A program made the position numbers and the translations under genes. Below are positions 1 through 7,785 of a DNA stretch of 22,188 nt, in pieces (within the stretch, counting starts at the first letter, position 1; every line of letters begins with the position of its first letter). The notes under the pieces were generated by a model, which was given only the letters and a program-made list of their open reading frames with translations, was not told where the DNA came from and did no database searches. The stretch comes from Bdellovibrionales bacterium (GTDB taxonomy: Bacteria; Bdellovibrionota; Bdellovibrionia; Bdellovibrionales; UBA1609), in the NCBI GenBank assembly GCA_016714165.1, contig JADJNU010000003.1, forward strand, positions 1 through 22,188. Direction: 5' to 3'.

Positions 1-12
1 GAGTTTTGAACC

Positions 13-219
13 TCAATCGGGACGAAAGCAAAGCCAGTGGGAAGGGAGTGTTCTATCGATTGCGAGGACCCAGAACGCCGTCTCCCAATTTCTCTGATTT
101 TCCTCGCGAGTCAGACTCAACAAGACCGGAAGAATTGAGATCAAGAACAAAAGGGCAAGCTGACGCTTTAGGCTTAACCTGCGAATTTTATTTCCGATTG
201 TTCGGGCCCGCGTGATCAC
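13..219 (-). CDS. Hypothetical membrane protein at the end of the pilin-like cluster, possibly truncated by a frameshift
   Basis: A GTG start at 219 overlaps the stop of the upstream pilin-like gene in a GTGA arrangement, which suggests translational coupling. The 68-residue product begins with a basic stretch and then a hydrophobic segment of about 16 residues (around residues 21-36, LALLFLISILPVLLSL). It stops at 13-15, close to the window edge. The part after the membrane segment does not look like any family I know, so an indel may have moved the frame and the true gene may run off the left edge. Position and membrane segment suggest a further component of the pilus cluster; this is an inference. 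Confidence 0.3.
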   Translation of the reverse strand: MITRARTIGNKIRRLSLKRQLALLFLISILPVLLSLTREENQRNWETAFWVLAIDRTLPSHWLCFRPD

Positions 220-368
220 CGTTTATCCCAGATATGAAATTGGTTTTTTCGATGCTCTTCCTCAACTTTGGAGCTGAAATAGGTCAGGAAGAGCAAGAGA
301 GAAAAGAGCACGAGGCTAACCCAGAGAGCCTCAACAATTATTTGACCGCGATCAGAGAGGGTTTCCAC
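216..368 (-). CDS. Short pilin/pseudopilin-like protein
   Basis: About 50 codons from GTG at 368. The start is chosen because an AAAGG-type ribosome binding site lies 7 bases upstream. The ATG two bases earlier (370) opens a different frame that stops after 10 codons. The product begins near METLSDRGQIIVEALW, so the signature is a glycine followed by QIIVE: glutamate at +5 after a type IV prepilin-peptidase cleavage site. A hydrophobic helix of about 15 residues (LWVSLVLFSLLLFLT) and a short charged tail ending in HIWDKR follow. This is the expected architecture of TadE-like or minor pilin proteins. It overlaps the next gene by 4 bases and follows another cluster member by 15 bases, so it is probably in one operon. 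No frameshift is needed. Confidence 0.5.
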   Translation of the reverse strand: METLSDRGQIIVEALWVSLVLFSLLLFLTYFSSKVEEEHRKNQFHIWDKR

Positions 369-383
369 ATTTATACCTTTCCT

Positions 384-1026
384 TTATTCCGGCGCAAGCC
401 GAATTGAGAAAATTTTTGAAGGCGTTGATTTCTTTTCAGCCAAGGATCCTCTTGTCAGAAAGATGTGAAACTGAATTTTGCTAAGCTCAGTAAAGTTAGG
501 TAAAGGATGATAATTTGGAGTGAGGGATCCCGCCGGCAAGGCGGCAATCGCAATTTTAGGTTGGATACCCTCAATGGATTGCACTTGAAGGAGTCGGAGT
601 TTGGCCCGTAGATCAAAATATCAATTTTAGCTGATCTTCATAGAAATGGCAGCGATTGCTGTGGCGAAACTGGAGTGCTTCTTGCTTAGCCGCAACTAAT
701 TTATCTGCCCTTTGTGCAGCGATAAACGTAAATTGGTCCGAGCATTGTCGACGGTCAGGGCTCGCCAGTGGCCATTCTAGATGCTCGAAGGCGGTGAGCC
801 AGGGGATTTAGTTTTAAAAGGAGGTCTAGAGTTTTTCGAAACTGTAAATTGAGATTTCAGTCCTTCAACTCGGCAGGTGTGAAGCTTTGGATTGCCTGAG
901 CGATTGATGCCCAATGATGAGTATCCAACAAATAGCAAGAAGAGTGTCGGCATCAGAGCCAGAAGGACGATCCAGGGCCATTCCGTCTTCGTTGCTCAGG
1001 CTATTTGTTTGAAAAGAACCTTTCAT
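384..1026 (-). CDS. Tad-cluster membrane-anchored protein, broken by several frameshifts
   Basis: Reconstructed gene of about 214 codons starting at ATG 1026. The start frame reads MKGSFQTNSLSN. After one indel near 985 another frame gives EWPWIVLLALMPTLFLLFVG, a strong membrane anchor. A polar segment with one Cys (HTCRVEGLKSQF) follows. Further downstream, in shifted frames, are LLKLNPLAHRLRASRM, LRLSKKHSSFATAIAAISMK and LRAKLRLLQVQSIEG, and the last 66 codons run in one frame to the stop at 384. The basic, Leu/Ala-rich coiled character of the middle part resembles small secreted or anchored proteins of Tad pilus loci. At least three indels are required. I place it in the pilin operon by position (5 bases after the TadE-like gene). 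The exact family is not certain. Confidence 0.4.
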
Positions 1027-1030
1027 GGTT

Positions 1031-1378
1031 TCAACTCGAGAGGAGAAGATCATGAATTTTCGTGGACCAGTGTTTGTTCCATTGCCAATGAAGTTCTCCC
1101 TTGATCGAATAGGCATTCTGTTCGAGCACAAGGCGACTCAGATAGCCAAAGGGAATGATGAGATTTAGCTGAGCTTTGACAATTTTCTTGCATTCGCTTG
1201 CTCTCTTCGCTTCGAGTATGCAGATAAGGCCCTCATAGAGACATTTTTGCGCAAGAACTCGCGTTCCCGCCGCGCCAGCAAGCGAGAGGCCAGTTATGAT
1301 GCAAGGGAAAATGAGAGTCAGTAAGATGGTCGTTTCGACGAGGGAGTTGCCTTTTTGGTTATTTCTTAGAAAGTTCAC
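1031..1378 (-). CDS. TadE-like minor pilin (pseudopilin)
   Basis: An intact 115-codon frame with a GTG start at 1378 that overlaps the upstream Flp pilin frame in a GTGA arrangement. The N-terminus MNFLRNNQKGNSLVETTILL has a short basic leader, a Gly, and then NSLVE with glutamate at +5. This is the class III signal of type IV prepilins and TadE/TadF pseudopilins cut by a TadV-type peptidase. A hydrophobic helix follows (about residues 16-36). The roughly 80-residue mature tail has two Cys (LAQKCLYEGL and SECKK) that could form a disulfide. Such proteins are thought to prime or cap Flp fibres in the periplasm. The family assignment rests on architecture rather than on strong sequence identity. 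Confidence 0.55.
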   Translation of the reverse strand: MNFLRNNQKGNSLVETTILLTLIFPCIITGLSLAGAAGTRVLAQKCLYEGLICILEAKRASECKKIVKAQLNLIIPFGYLSRLVLEQNAYSIKGELHWQWNKHWSTKIHDLLLSS

Positions 1379-1652
1379 TTTTCACTATTTCCATCGCGGG
1401 AAGCTGCTCCGTTCATAAAATCACCGAGATCTTTTCGTTTTAGATCTGATTCATTGATCGGTACGATTTCTGCGCGCTTACTGGTGCCTGAAGAGAATGG
1501 ATCACGGAAGCATAGCGGGAATTGAGAGCGCCCTGGAGGGTTCGAATAATCCCGATAGTTGCTACACCCATAAGCGCCACGAGGATCAGATATTCTATGA
1601 GACTTTGTCCGCCTTGGCGGGTTCGTCCAGTGGTTGTCAGATTCAACGGCAT
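1375..1652 (-). CDS. Flp/Fap-type type IVb major pilin, with one frameshift near the C-terminus
   Basis: The start ATG at 1652 is preceded by GGAGG about 9 bases upstream. The product reads MPLNLTTTGRTRQGGQSLIE and continues YLILVALMGVATIGIIRTL. The class III leader ends in Gly, and the mature protein starts QSLIEY, with the Glu+5 and Tyr+6 that define Flp pilins. The first frame ends at 1440 after 70 codons. A one-base shift just before that stop restores an open tail (DLKRKDLGDFMNGAASRDGN) that ends exactly at 1375 and overlaps the next gene's GTG by 4 bases. This strongly suggests the tail is native and the stop comes from an indel. The reconstructed length is about 92 residues. The gene heads the minus-strand cluster and is the probable fibre subunit of a Tad pilus. 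Confidence 0.7.
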
Positions 1653-1767
1653 TAAAAAATTCCTCCAAATGCGGCTCTAGCCGAACTTGGTCAGAATCTT
1701 TGCAAAGAGGTATTGCATTGATAGGAGAGGTTTAGGATAGAAGGGCGAATCAGGTGTCCGAAAAGGT

Positions 1768-1800
1768 GAAAAATCTCGGATTTAACAGTAAAAACCGAGA
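1768..1800 (-). terminator. Rho-independent terminator after the 73-codon gene
   Basis: Read on the minus strand, TCTCGG (1800-1795) pairs with CCGAGA (1779-1774) around a 15-base A/T-rich loop that can itself pair partly. TTTTT follows at once (1773-1769). It starts 6 bases after the stop of the gene at 1807-2028 and separates that gene from the pilin cluster. Confidence 0.6.
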
Positions 1801-1806
1801 AGAAAT

Positions 1807-2028
1807 CTAGCTTTTCTTACGTTTTGATTTTCGCTCCTGCGATCGACGAACAATGATTCTATCTAAAACATCACCTGTTTCGATACGCAAATCATTCTCG
1901 TAGATGAAGCGGTAGAATCCTTCAATTTCGGGGCTACGTCGAAATTTTTTTAGGGAGGAGGAAGTGTATCGGAAGTTTGAAAAGTCAATTGAACTGCCAT
2001 CGTCGGCTAATTTAACTCTAACTGCCAT
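1807..2028 (-). CDS. Small basic protein of unknown function
   Basis: An intact 73-codon gene. The start is set at ATG 2028 because AGAGG lies 8 bases upstream. An in-frame ATG at 2067 would add 13 residues but would place that ribosome binding site inside the gene. The protein opens MAVRVKLADDGSSIDFSNFR. Its middle is aromatic and mixed-charge (FRRSPEIEGFYRFIYENDLR), followed by GDVLDRIIVRR and a very basic tail (RSQERKSKRKKS). It has no signal peptide, membrane segment or Cys. The basic tail would suit nucleic-acid or ribosome contact, but that is a guess. A hairpin with a T-tract follows directly, so it is probably monocistronic. I recognise no named family. Confidence 0.6.
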   Translation of the reverse strand: MAVRVKLADDGSSIDFSNFRYTSSSLKKFRRSPEIEGFYRFIYENDLRIETGDVLDRIIVRRSQERKSKRKKS

Positions 2029-2208
2029 ATACTGACCTCTTTTTGAAACTCTCTTGCTAAGCCCCATAAATAGAGGAGTTTGTGTGGCGAGTCAATGTCC
2101 TAGCTAGATTGCCGCAAAATTTGTTTCTCCCTTTGGAAATAAGGAGGATTCAGCCTATAAGTTCAAAAAATGAGAGAAAAATAGCCTCATCTGGTCAGGG
2201 AGTGGGTC
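2029..2208 (+). other. Intergenic region between two divergent genes
   Basis: 180 bases separate the 73-codon minus gene from folD. The segment is A/T-rich around 2095-2190 and must hold the promoters for both directions, but I see no convincing -35/-10 pair, operator or RNA structure. The folD ribosome binding site (AGGGAG, 2198-2203) lies at its end. Confidence 0.4.
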
Positions 2209-3068
2209 GTGATTCGTTTGAATGGAAAAATAGTCAGTGAAACAAGGCGAGAAGCCTTAAAGGCAAAATTGCGGGGTTTTTCGAAAGAACCGGAGTTCGT
2301 CCTGGTCTTGCTGTTGTTTTAATTGGGGACGATCCGGCCAGTCAGGTGTACGTGGGATCCAAGATAAAATCTTGTCAGGAAGTGGGAATTCAGTCCTTCG
2401 AGTATCGCCTGAAGAAAGATGTCTCCTCAGACGAGGTGCGGGTCCTCATTCGGGGACTGAACGATCAAAAAAATATTCATGGCATTTTGGTCCAGCTTCC
2501 TTTGCCTCAGCATCTCAACGAGTACCAGATCATGGCCTGCTTGGACGTTGAAAAGGACGTTGATGGTTTGCGAGCAGAATCAATGGGGTATTTATGGACA
2601 AACCAGCCACGCGTGATTCCCTGCACTCCAGCCGGAGTTATGGCAATTCTCGAGTATTATCAAATTTCTCTGAAAGGAATCGACGCTGTGGTCATTGGCC
2701 GAAGCAATATTGTTGGCAAGCCAATGGCGCATTTGCTGATAAGTGCCGACGCAACAGTGACTGTCTGTCATTCTCGAACAAAAGATCTCAGATCCTATAC
2801 TCGCGAGGCTGATCTGGTAGTTGCAGCCGCGGGTCAATCGAGATTTTTGGGAAGAGATGATTTTAAAAAGAATTCGGTCATTGTTGATGTGGGGATTCAT
2901 AGACAAGTTCTTCCAGATGGCAAATCAAAACTGTGCGGCGATGTTCGGTACGAAGAGCTAGAGGGATGAGCGAGAGCGGCCACTCCTGTGCCAGGTGGAG
3001 TTGGACCAATGACGATCACCATGCTTCTGGAAAATACTCTGCGTTTGGCAGAGCTCGCTCAGACCTAG
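2209..3068 (+). CDS. folD: FolD: methylenetetrahydrofolate dehydrogenase / methenyltetrahydrofolate cyclohydrolase, with two frameshifts
   Basis: FolD interconverts 5,10-methylene-THF, methenyl-THF and 10-formyl-THF in the cytoplasm, using NADP. The start GTG 2209 follows AGGGAG by 5 bases and gives MIRLNGKIVSETRREALKAK. An indel near 2262-2270 shifts to the frame reading RPGLAVVLIGDDPAS. The main frame carries the catalytic YxxxK element (YVGSK), the HGILVQLPLP loop, the KDVDG motif and the Rossmann signature VVIGRSNIVGKPMA. A second indel near 2965 restores PVPGGVGPMTITMLLENTL, the conserved C-terminal motif, ending at TAG 3066-3068. The total of about 286 codons is normal for FolD. Identity is certain; the breaks are probably not biological because all motifs survive. 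It converges on the next minus gene with only 4 bases between stops. Confidence 0.93.
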
Positions 3069-3072
3069 TCCC

Positions 3073-3875
3073 TCATTTCAACATTGTATGGACAAGGTTC
3101 TTGCTGTTTTGTCCTTGCCGATAAAGGGGAGGAAGTTTCTTTGGTATTTTCGATTCCTCCAGAGACATTCCAAAGCGGTTGGGATTTGCACCCACAAACC
3201 TCAAAGCGTGATACATAAGAACGTAATCCAATTTATCACAGGGAGCCATTTTGAAACGAACGATTTCATCAAGTGTTGTGGATCGGTAGCGATCTCTGTT
3301 TCTAAAGGCTTTTCCTGCCATTGAAGAGCGCAGACAAGATGTTCGTGCGGCTTGAGTTTCTTCTTGAGAACACTTCATTGATAGGGCAAGTCCACCCTGT
3401 CCCTCCGTGTAGCCCAAAGGCCACAGCTCAATTGTTCTAGAACCAGTCCATCATATCTTTGGCGTAAGCGGCATAGCAAAGGTTGACGGCAAGAATTTGG
3501 AGCGATCGTCATTTGGACTTACTTGGCGTGAGGAACTCAGCGGAAGCGTGATAAAATTTAAGGCTTGCTGACGAACTGATCTCAGATAGCGAGCGGCAGT
3601 TTCGGTGATTTGATAAGGGCCCGCCGCAGTCGAACAGCTCTGGCCTTTTCCGCATTTGGCAGACTCTATGTCCCAGCCGTCGTTTACTGCATACTTTGAT
3701 TCCAGAGCACTTATGTACAGAACCTCCGGAGTGGTAGCAAGGGCCTGAAAGATCGGAGTTGTATAGGGAACAAGAGGTTTTAATCGATGAAAAATTGAGT
3801 GGCAATGGGTTTTAAATTAGAAGTGCGACCCTTTCCACACCGCTGATATTTATTTTCTTGAGTCCAATAAGACAT
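3073..3875 (-). CDS. Lytic transglycosylase-like murein hydrolase (SLT fold), frameshifted
   Basis: Reconstructed length about 267 codons. The central frame (about 3800-3490) reads LATTPEVLYISALESKYAVN, with the Glu-Ser of a transglycosylase active site. It then has CGKGQSCSTAAGPYQITETA, where AAGPYQ occupies the position of the GxxQ(F/I) motif of MltD-type enzymes. Next comes AARYLRSVRQQALNF. After an indel near 3480, AVNLCYAAYAKDMMDWF appears. After another, the last 114 codons run clean (GYTEGQGGLALS, then TTLDEIVRFKMAP) to the stop at 3073. These enzymes cut glycan strands of peptidoglycan. The start near 3875 (MSYWTQENKY) is tentative, since no signal peptide is visible in that frame and the true N-terminus may lie in another. 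The sub-family is uncertain; the SLT-like core is clear. Confidence 0.65.
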
Positions 3876-3957
3876 GAATTTTATGACATTAGAATCATTT
3901 CTCAACTCTCTAGGCTGCGGGTGATTCCTTGGGCTTTCTCAGCTTAGGGTCGGAAAA

Positions 3958-5518
3958 TCAACAGGGACGACGGCGGAGGGGGAACTTGCCCCAGATGTCT
4001 TTGTCCACGATCTGGAATGTCTTTCGTTGTTCTATAGGAGGATCTGCTTTTTCATCTTGCAGCTTGGGTGCGGTGAGGGTGGTGGTAGGGCTCTTTTGTC
4101 CGCGGGATTTTCTCGCGTCGGCTGCGGAACCTGAGGACTTTGGATTTTCGGTTTCTGAATTTGAGTAGCTTTAGCAGGTTTACCAGGTGGAGCGGGCTTA
4201 ACGGGCGGAGCGGGTTTAACAGGTTGAGCTTGTGGCGATCCGCCTTTTCGCGCAGGCCCTTTGAGATCAGGATCGTAGGCGTTCCTGTTCATGAGGCTTT
4301 GGGGTGCCAGGTTGCTCTTTTGAACTAGGCCTTCTTATCTGTTGGATCAGGCCTCATATCTCTGGGAGCGCTTCCGCTGCCAGGGACAGTTTTCCGACCT
4401 TTAGGCTTTTCAATAAAGATAGTCAGATCCCTTCCTTCATTTTCATCTGCGGTGGCTTTGTCTGCAGATTGTGGCTGTGGCTGGGGCGGCCTTTCCCTTT
4501 CTGGTTGAGATTCGCTTTTCAAGCCCTCTTTGCTATCTCTGGCTCCGGTGACATCTTGATTCGAACCGCGATATCGCCTTCCTCGTCATTTCCGATTAAG
4601 GACCCCGCATAGGATTTGTCCCCAATGGTCGCCTTCTGCAAATCTGAAGTGCGGTCGGTTGTTCAAAAGTTCCCCTTCGATGTTTAAAATATCATGATCG
4701 GCATCCTTTCCAGGAATCGTCACGCGGACAAAAGAAGGCCCTTCGAGAACTTCGACACTCTCTTGCACCGCTACCAATGGATTATCTAGATCGATCTCGG
4801 ACAAAGGCTCGGGAGTTCCCTTTGGCTTTGAAGGCAATTTAACACGGGCCTGTGTCTCCTCTTTTGAGAATAGAAACGCCGTTTCAGCTTGTATTTGAGG
4901 TTTGTCCTCTGGTCTCCTTTGAGGTCCAAGATTTTCTTGCTTTAAGACGACTTCTACTTTGGAGCAGCTGGCATCTTTGCAATCTGCGTCAATCTGATAC
5001 CCCTGATCTCCTGAGCCCTCAACACTCTTTGTCCTGACGGAGGAGCGACCCAGATGACCATCAGAACGACGTTCAAGAGGAACCTCAAATTCCAATTGTC
5101 TAGAAACGCCACCATGAGGAGGGCGCATTCCAACAGAGACTTGCAGTTTCTCTGGAGTACCATCCGTTTTGGAGCCAATGACGACCCTTGCGCCCGTCAA
5201 CTGGCGACTCAATTCTGGGCTAAAGAGTCTCTGGTTCATACTGCTGCGCATTTTGGTTATGATCGCTGTGTGTCCGGAGCCAGTGTACGGGACGAGCTCT
5301 GAGTCGCCAAATTCAGGGTCTTCGACAATTTTTGCGGCCCCAGTGAGTTGAGAATCCTCTGAGGGCATGGGGAGAATATTTTTCATTCCACCGGACCAAT
5401 TGTCTTGACAGCTCATCAGAGGAGGCATTGCCAAAGACACAAAGGTCCAGGGGGTTACAAGGCATGCCCAGGAACCCTTTCGCTCAGCTTTTTTCGGTTG
5501 GCTATCTGACCCCTTCAC
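3958..5518 (-). CDS. Large lipoprotein of unknown function with a Pro/Lys-rich C-terminal tail, frameshifted
   Basis: The start GTG 5518 sits 6 bases after a strong AAGGAGG. The first residues are basic (KGSDSQPKKAERKGS). A hydrophobic segment ending LAMPPLMSCQD follows, which fits a lipobox (L-M-S-C). The mature protein would be lipid-anchored after that Cys. The roughly 300-residue globular part is acidic and beta-rich in appearance (LQVSVGMRPPHGG, GPSFVRVTIPGKDADHDI) and has a close Cys pair (DADCKDASCSK). An indel near 4625 leads to SLIGNDEEGDIAVRIKMSPE. Two further shifts join a proline-, glutamine- and lysine-rich tail with a repeated APPVKP unit. The inferred end at 3958 reads KDIWGKFPLRRRPC. 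About 520 codons in total. I recognise no family. The tail could span the periplasm or bind peptidoglycan, but nothing proves it. Confidence 0.55.
4171..4224 (-). repeat. Short in-gene tandem repeat encoding APPVKP-type units
   Basis: Two adjacent 18-base units (4189-4206 and 4207-4224, 15 of 18 bases alike) and a third, more diverged unit next to them encode PVKP-APPVKP-APPGKP in the lipoprotein tail. The period is a multiple of three, so copy-number change would keep the frame. Confidence 0.6.
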
Positions 5519-5649
5519 GAGAAGCCTCCTTCGGTAGATTGCAAGCAAAATACAATCCAATGTTTAGTTGTAATTCCTTTGAGTTGGCGTTCTTTTGAGG
5601 CCCTAATTTGTCATTTTGGGGTCGTCGAGGTGCGGAAAAGGGCTATTCT

Positions 5650-5679
5650 TTGACAGGTTGGAGCCGGAGAGGCAAATTA
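5650..5679 (+). promoter_or_regulatory. Possible promoter of gcvT
   Basis: A consensus -35 hexamer TTGACA lies at 5650-5655. About 17 bases downstream is only a weak A/T-rich -10 region (around 5674-5682). The gcvT start at 5702 is preceded by GAGGTGG at 5692-5698. I see no glycine-riboswitch core in the leader. Confidence 0.3.
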
Positions 5680-5701
5680 AGTTTTTTTATGAGGTGGTTG
5701 T

Positions 5702-6785
5702 ATGGCCTTTGAAAAGCGAACGCCCTTGTGTGAACGCCATGAGGAGCTCGGCGGAAAGATGGTAGAGTTTGCTGGCTGGCGCATGCCAGTTGAGTATTCG
5801 GGCTTGCGCAAAGAGCACGTGAATGTGCGACAGAATGTTGGTCTGTTTGATGTCTCCCACATGGGTGAGGTGAGAGTTCGAGGTCCAAAGGCCCTTGAAA
5901 CTCTCGAGTGGTTGACTTCCAATTGGGTAGGAAGACTCGAGAATGGCCAGGCCCAATACTCTTTGCTGACAAATTTTGACGGCGGTGTTGTCGATGATCT
6001 CATTATCTACTGTTTAAAAAAGAACGAAGATTATTTACTTTGTGTCAATGCTTCTAATACGGATAAGGATTTCGCCTGGATTGTCGAAAATAATCGTGGG
6101 GCTGAGCTGATCAATGAGAGCTCAAAATGGGGCCAAATCGCGGTGCAAGGTCCCAGAGCCCGAGAGTTGACTTCCAGAATATTTGGAGAGCGGGTTTTTG
6201 ATATTCCTCATTTTGAGTTTATTGAGTCTGCCTATCTAGATTCGAAGGTTTATATTGCACGGACAGGCTACACTGGAGAGGATGGTTTTGAAATCTTTGT
6301 GCCCTCGATTCAAACAGCTTCTCTTTGGGACAGCTTACTCAGTAAGGGTCGCGATCTTGGAGTTGCTCCCATTGGGCTTGGGGCTCGGGACACTCTGCGT
6401 ACGGAGATGAAGTATCCCCTGTATGGGCATGAAATCGATGACCAGACCAATCCTTATGAAGCCGGTTTGGGTTGGGTTGTAAAGCCCGAAAAGAAGGACT
6501 TTATTGGGAGAGAACAAATTTGTGCGATTAAGGCTTCAGGACTAAAATCAAAGCTCATTGGATTCAAAATGGTGGATCGTGGGATAGCTCGACGGGGTTA
6601 CAAGTTGTTTCTTTTGACAATAAGAAATCCGAGTAACAAGTGGAACGGTTTCACCCAGTCTCAATGAAAATATTGGCGTGGGTTACGTCAGGGCTGATCT
6701 GGCCGAAACCGGAACCGATTTAATGGTAGAGATAAGGGGTCGAAAGTTAAAGGCTATCATTGTTAGACACCGTTTGTGCTTTTGA
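5702..6785 (+). CDS. gcvT: GcvT: aminomethyltransferase (T-protein) of the glycine cleavage system, frameshifted
   Basis: GcvT releases ammonia from the aminomethyl group held on lipoyl-GcvH and passes the methylene group to tetrahydrofolate. The start ATG 5702 follows GAGGTGG by a few bases. The long clean frame shows the usual landmarks: TPLCERHEELGGKMVEFAGW at the N-terminus, GLFDVSHMGEVRVRG, a folate-site segment GGVVDDLIIY, IARTGYTGEDGFEIFVP, and LGARDTLRTEMKYPLYGHEI. After RRGYK an indel near 6603 and another near 6635 restore VTSGTVSPSLNENIGVGYV and the C-terminal VEIRGRKLKAIIV. The total of about 361 codons is normal. Identity is certain. It is followed by gcvH, but gcvP is not next in the window. 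Confidence 0.93.
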
Positions 6786-6823
6786 AATTTTGAGCTTTGA
6801 GAAAAGCAAGGAGATGGAGAAAA

Positions 6824-7199
6824 ATGGCCTAATCAGATTCCTGCGAAGAAAACTATTACTAAAGAACATGAATGGGCTCAGGTGGATGAAAATGTGGTCA
6901 CTGTTGGTGTGACAGAGTTTGCTCAGGATCAGTTGGGTGAGATTGTCTATGTCGAGCTTCCTGAAGAAGGTGCAAAAGTAACCCAAGGCGAGCCGTTTGG
7001 AGTGATTGAAAGTGTTAAGGCTGCCAATGATCTTTACGCTCCTGTTTCGGACCGTCATTGAGTCAATGTTTATTGGGTGATGCCCTGGAACTATTAACGA
7101 TGATCCAATGAATGAAGGATGGATGGTTCGAATCGAAATGGACACAGAGAAGGGCTTGCCAATTTGATGCGAGCACCCGATTATAGGGAAACTCATTAG
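6824..7199 (+). CDS. gcvH: GcvH: lipoyl carrier protein of the glycine cleavage system, heavily frameshifted
   Basis: The start ATG 6824 lies 8 bases after AAGGAGAT, but the frame meets TAA at codon 3. A one-base shift opens the main frame: KTITKEHEWAQV, then TVGVTEFAQDQLGEIVYVEL. The lipoylation motif ESVKAANDLYAPVS follows, whose Lys carries the lipoyl arm. Downstream, pieces in alternating frames give TVIES, LLGDALE, TINDDPMNEGWMVRIEMDT and ANLMRAPDYRETH, ending at 7199. At least four indels are needed in 375 bases, the densest damage in the window. Length (about 125 codons) and the order of motifs match GcvH exactly. The carrier shuttles the aminomethyl and reduced lipoyl groups between the P, T and L proteins in the cytoplasm. 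Confidence 0.88.
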
Positions 7200-7248
7200 C
7201 AAATAGAGATCGAAGGCTTTCACAGGGTTTTTGAGCAAGGAAAATTAT

Positions 7249-7332
7249 GCCCGGGTAGAATTGGCAGACCACGCTAGACTTGGGATCTAGTGCCGTAAGG
7301 TGTGCAGGTTCAAGTCCCTGTCCCGGGTACCA
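7249..7332 (+). tRNA. tRNA-Leu-like gene with apparent TGG anticodon and irregular arms
   Basis: The acceptor arm GCCCGGG (7249-7255) pairs with CCCGGGT (7322-7328), followed by A and an encoded CCA (7330-7332). The anticodon stem CTAGA/TCTAG encloses the loop CTTGGGA, so the anticodon reads TGG, formally proline. Everything else is leucine-type (class II): the long variable arm TGCCGTAAGGTGT, the D-loop core AATTGGCAGAC, and close resemblance to bacterial tRNA-Leu(UAG). A single A-to-G change in TAG would give this loop. The D-arm is about 2-3 bases short after the acceptor stem, and the T-arm carries one extra base (TTCAAGT followed by CCCTGT). The irregularities match the indel load of the whole window, so I call it tRNA-Leu with sequence errors rather than a proline or hybrid tRNA. 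Confidence 0.7.
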
Positions 7333-7400
7333 CGTTGACGAAGGCAAAGTCGCATCCAACTGCCAACCGTGGGGAGAGCCTAATGTTTGATTTAAAATTG

Positions 7401-7758
7401 ATGAAATTCTATCGAGATCCAGCTTGAACAGCTCTCTGATGAGGCTATCGCGGGAATTATAGAAAATTTTATCTTACGCGAGGGAACTGACTACGGATCT
7501 GTCGAAGTGTCCGAAAGAAAATCAGAGCAAATTCGCCAACAAATTGATTGTGGGGACATGAAGATTGTTTTTGTCCAGGACTCCGAGACTATAAATTCTA
7601 CTGACAAATCGCGAATTCAAATTGCTCATCAGTTCAAAGGGACCAAAATTAATTTCTTGACTCGCCTTAGGAGTTCCTCCATCCAGCCTGGGTTAAGGCC
7701 TAGGGGTTCCCCACGGTACCCTTTTGTCTCAAACAACCCGATAAAATATTATGAGTGA
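7401..7758 (+). CDS. yheU: YheU (UPF0270) family protein, frameshifted near its start
   Basis: The frame from about 7420 reads QLEQLSDEAIAGIIENFILR and then EGTDYGSVEVSERKSEQIRQ. The stretch FxxREGTDYG followed by a basic helix and KIVFVQDSETIN is the diagnostic core of the small UPF0270/YheU proteins, whose function is unknown. The natural start is ATG 7401. Its frame diverges within four codons, and adding one base to each of two short homopolymers would give MKIPIEIQLEQL, a typical family N-terminus. The family is about 70-75 residues long. Similarity ends near 7620, while the frame stays open to TGA 7756-7758, so the true stop may be hidden by another indel and the extra 45 codons may be artefact. 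Confidence 0.72.
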
Positions 7759-7785
7759 TCTTATATTTGGCACAAGGATTTTCGA

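Noticed and set aside
4171..4224. CRISPR or satellite-like repeats
   Set aside because: The 18-base units are directly adjacent, in-frame and encode APPVKP. There are no spacers.
4140..4612. Plus-strand open frames over the lipoprotein gene
   Set aside because: They are Ser/Phe/Arg-rich shadows of the Pro/Lys-rich minus-strand tail, without start signals.
5561..5701. Glycine riboswitch upstream of gcvT
   Set aside because: I could not find the paired aptamer core or tandem arrangement. The leader after the likely promoter is also too short.
6747..7238. Long minus-strand open frame opposite gcvH
   Set aside because: The plus strand carries clear GcvH motifs here. The minus frame has no family similarity or ribosome binding site and is a shadow.
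7249..7332. Calling the tRNA as tRNA-Pro from its TGG anticodon
   Set aside because: The long variable arm and the D-loop are leucine-type. The anticodon and arm irregularities are more simply errors in a tRNA-Leu(UAG) gene.
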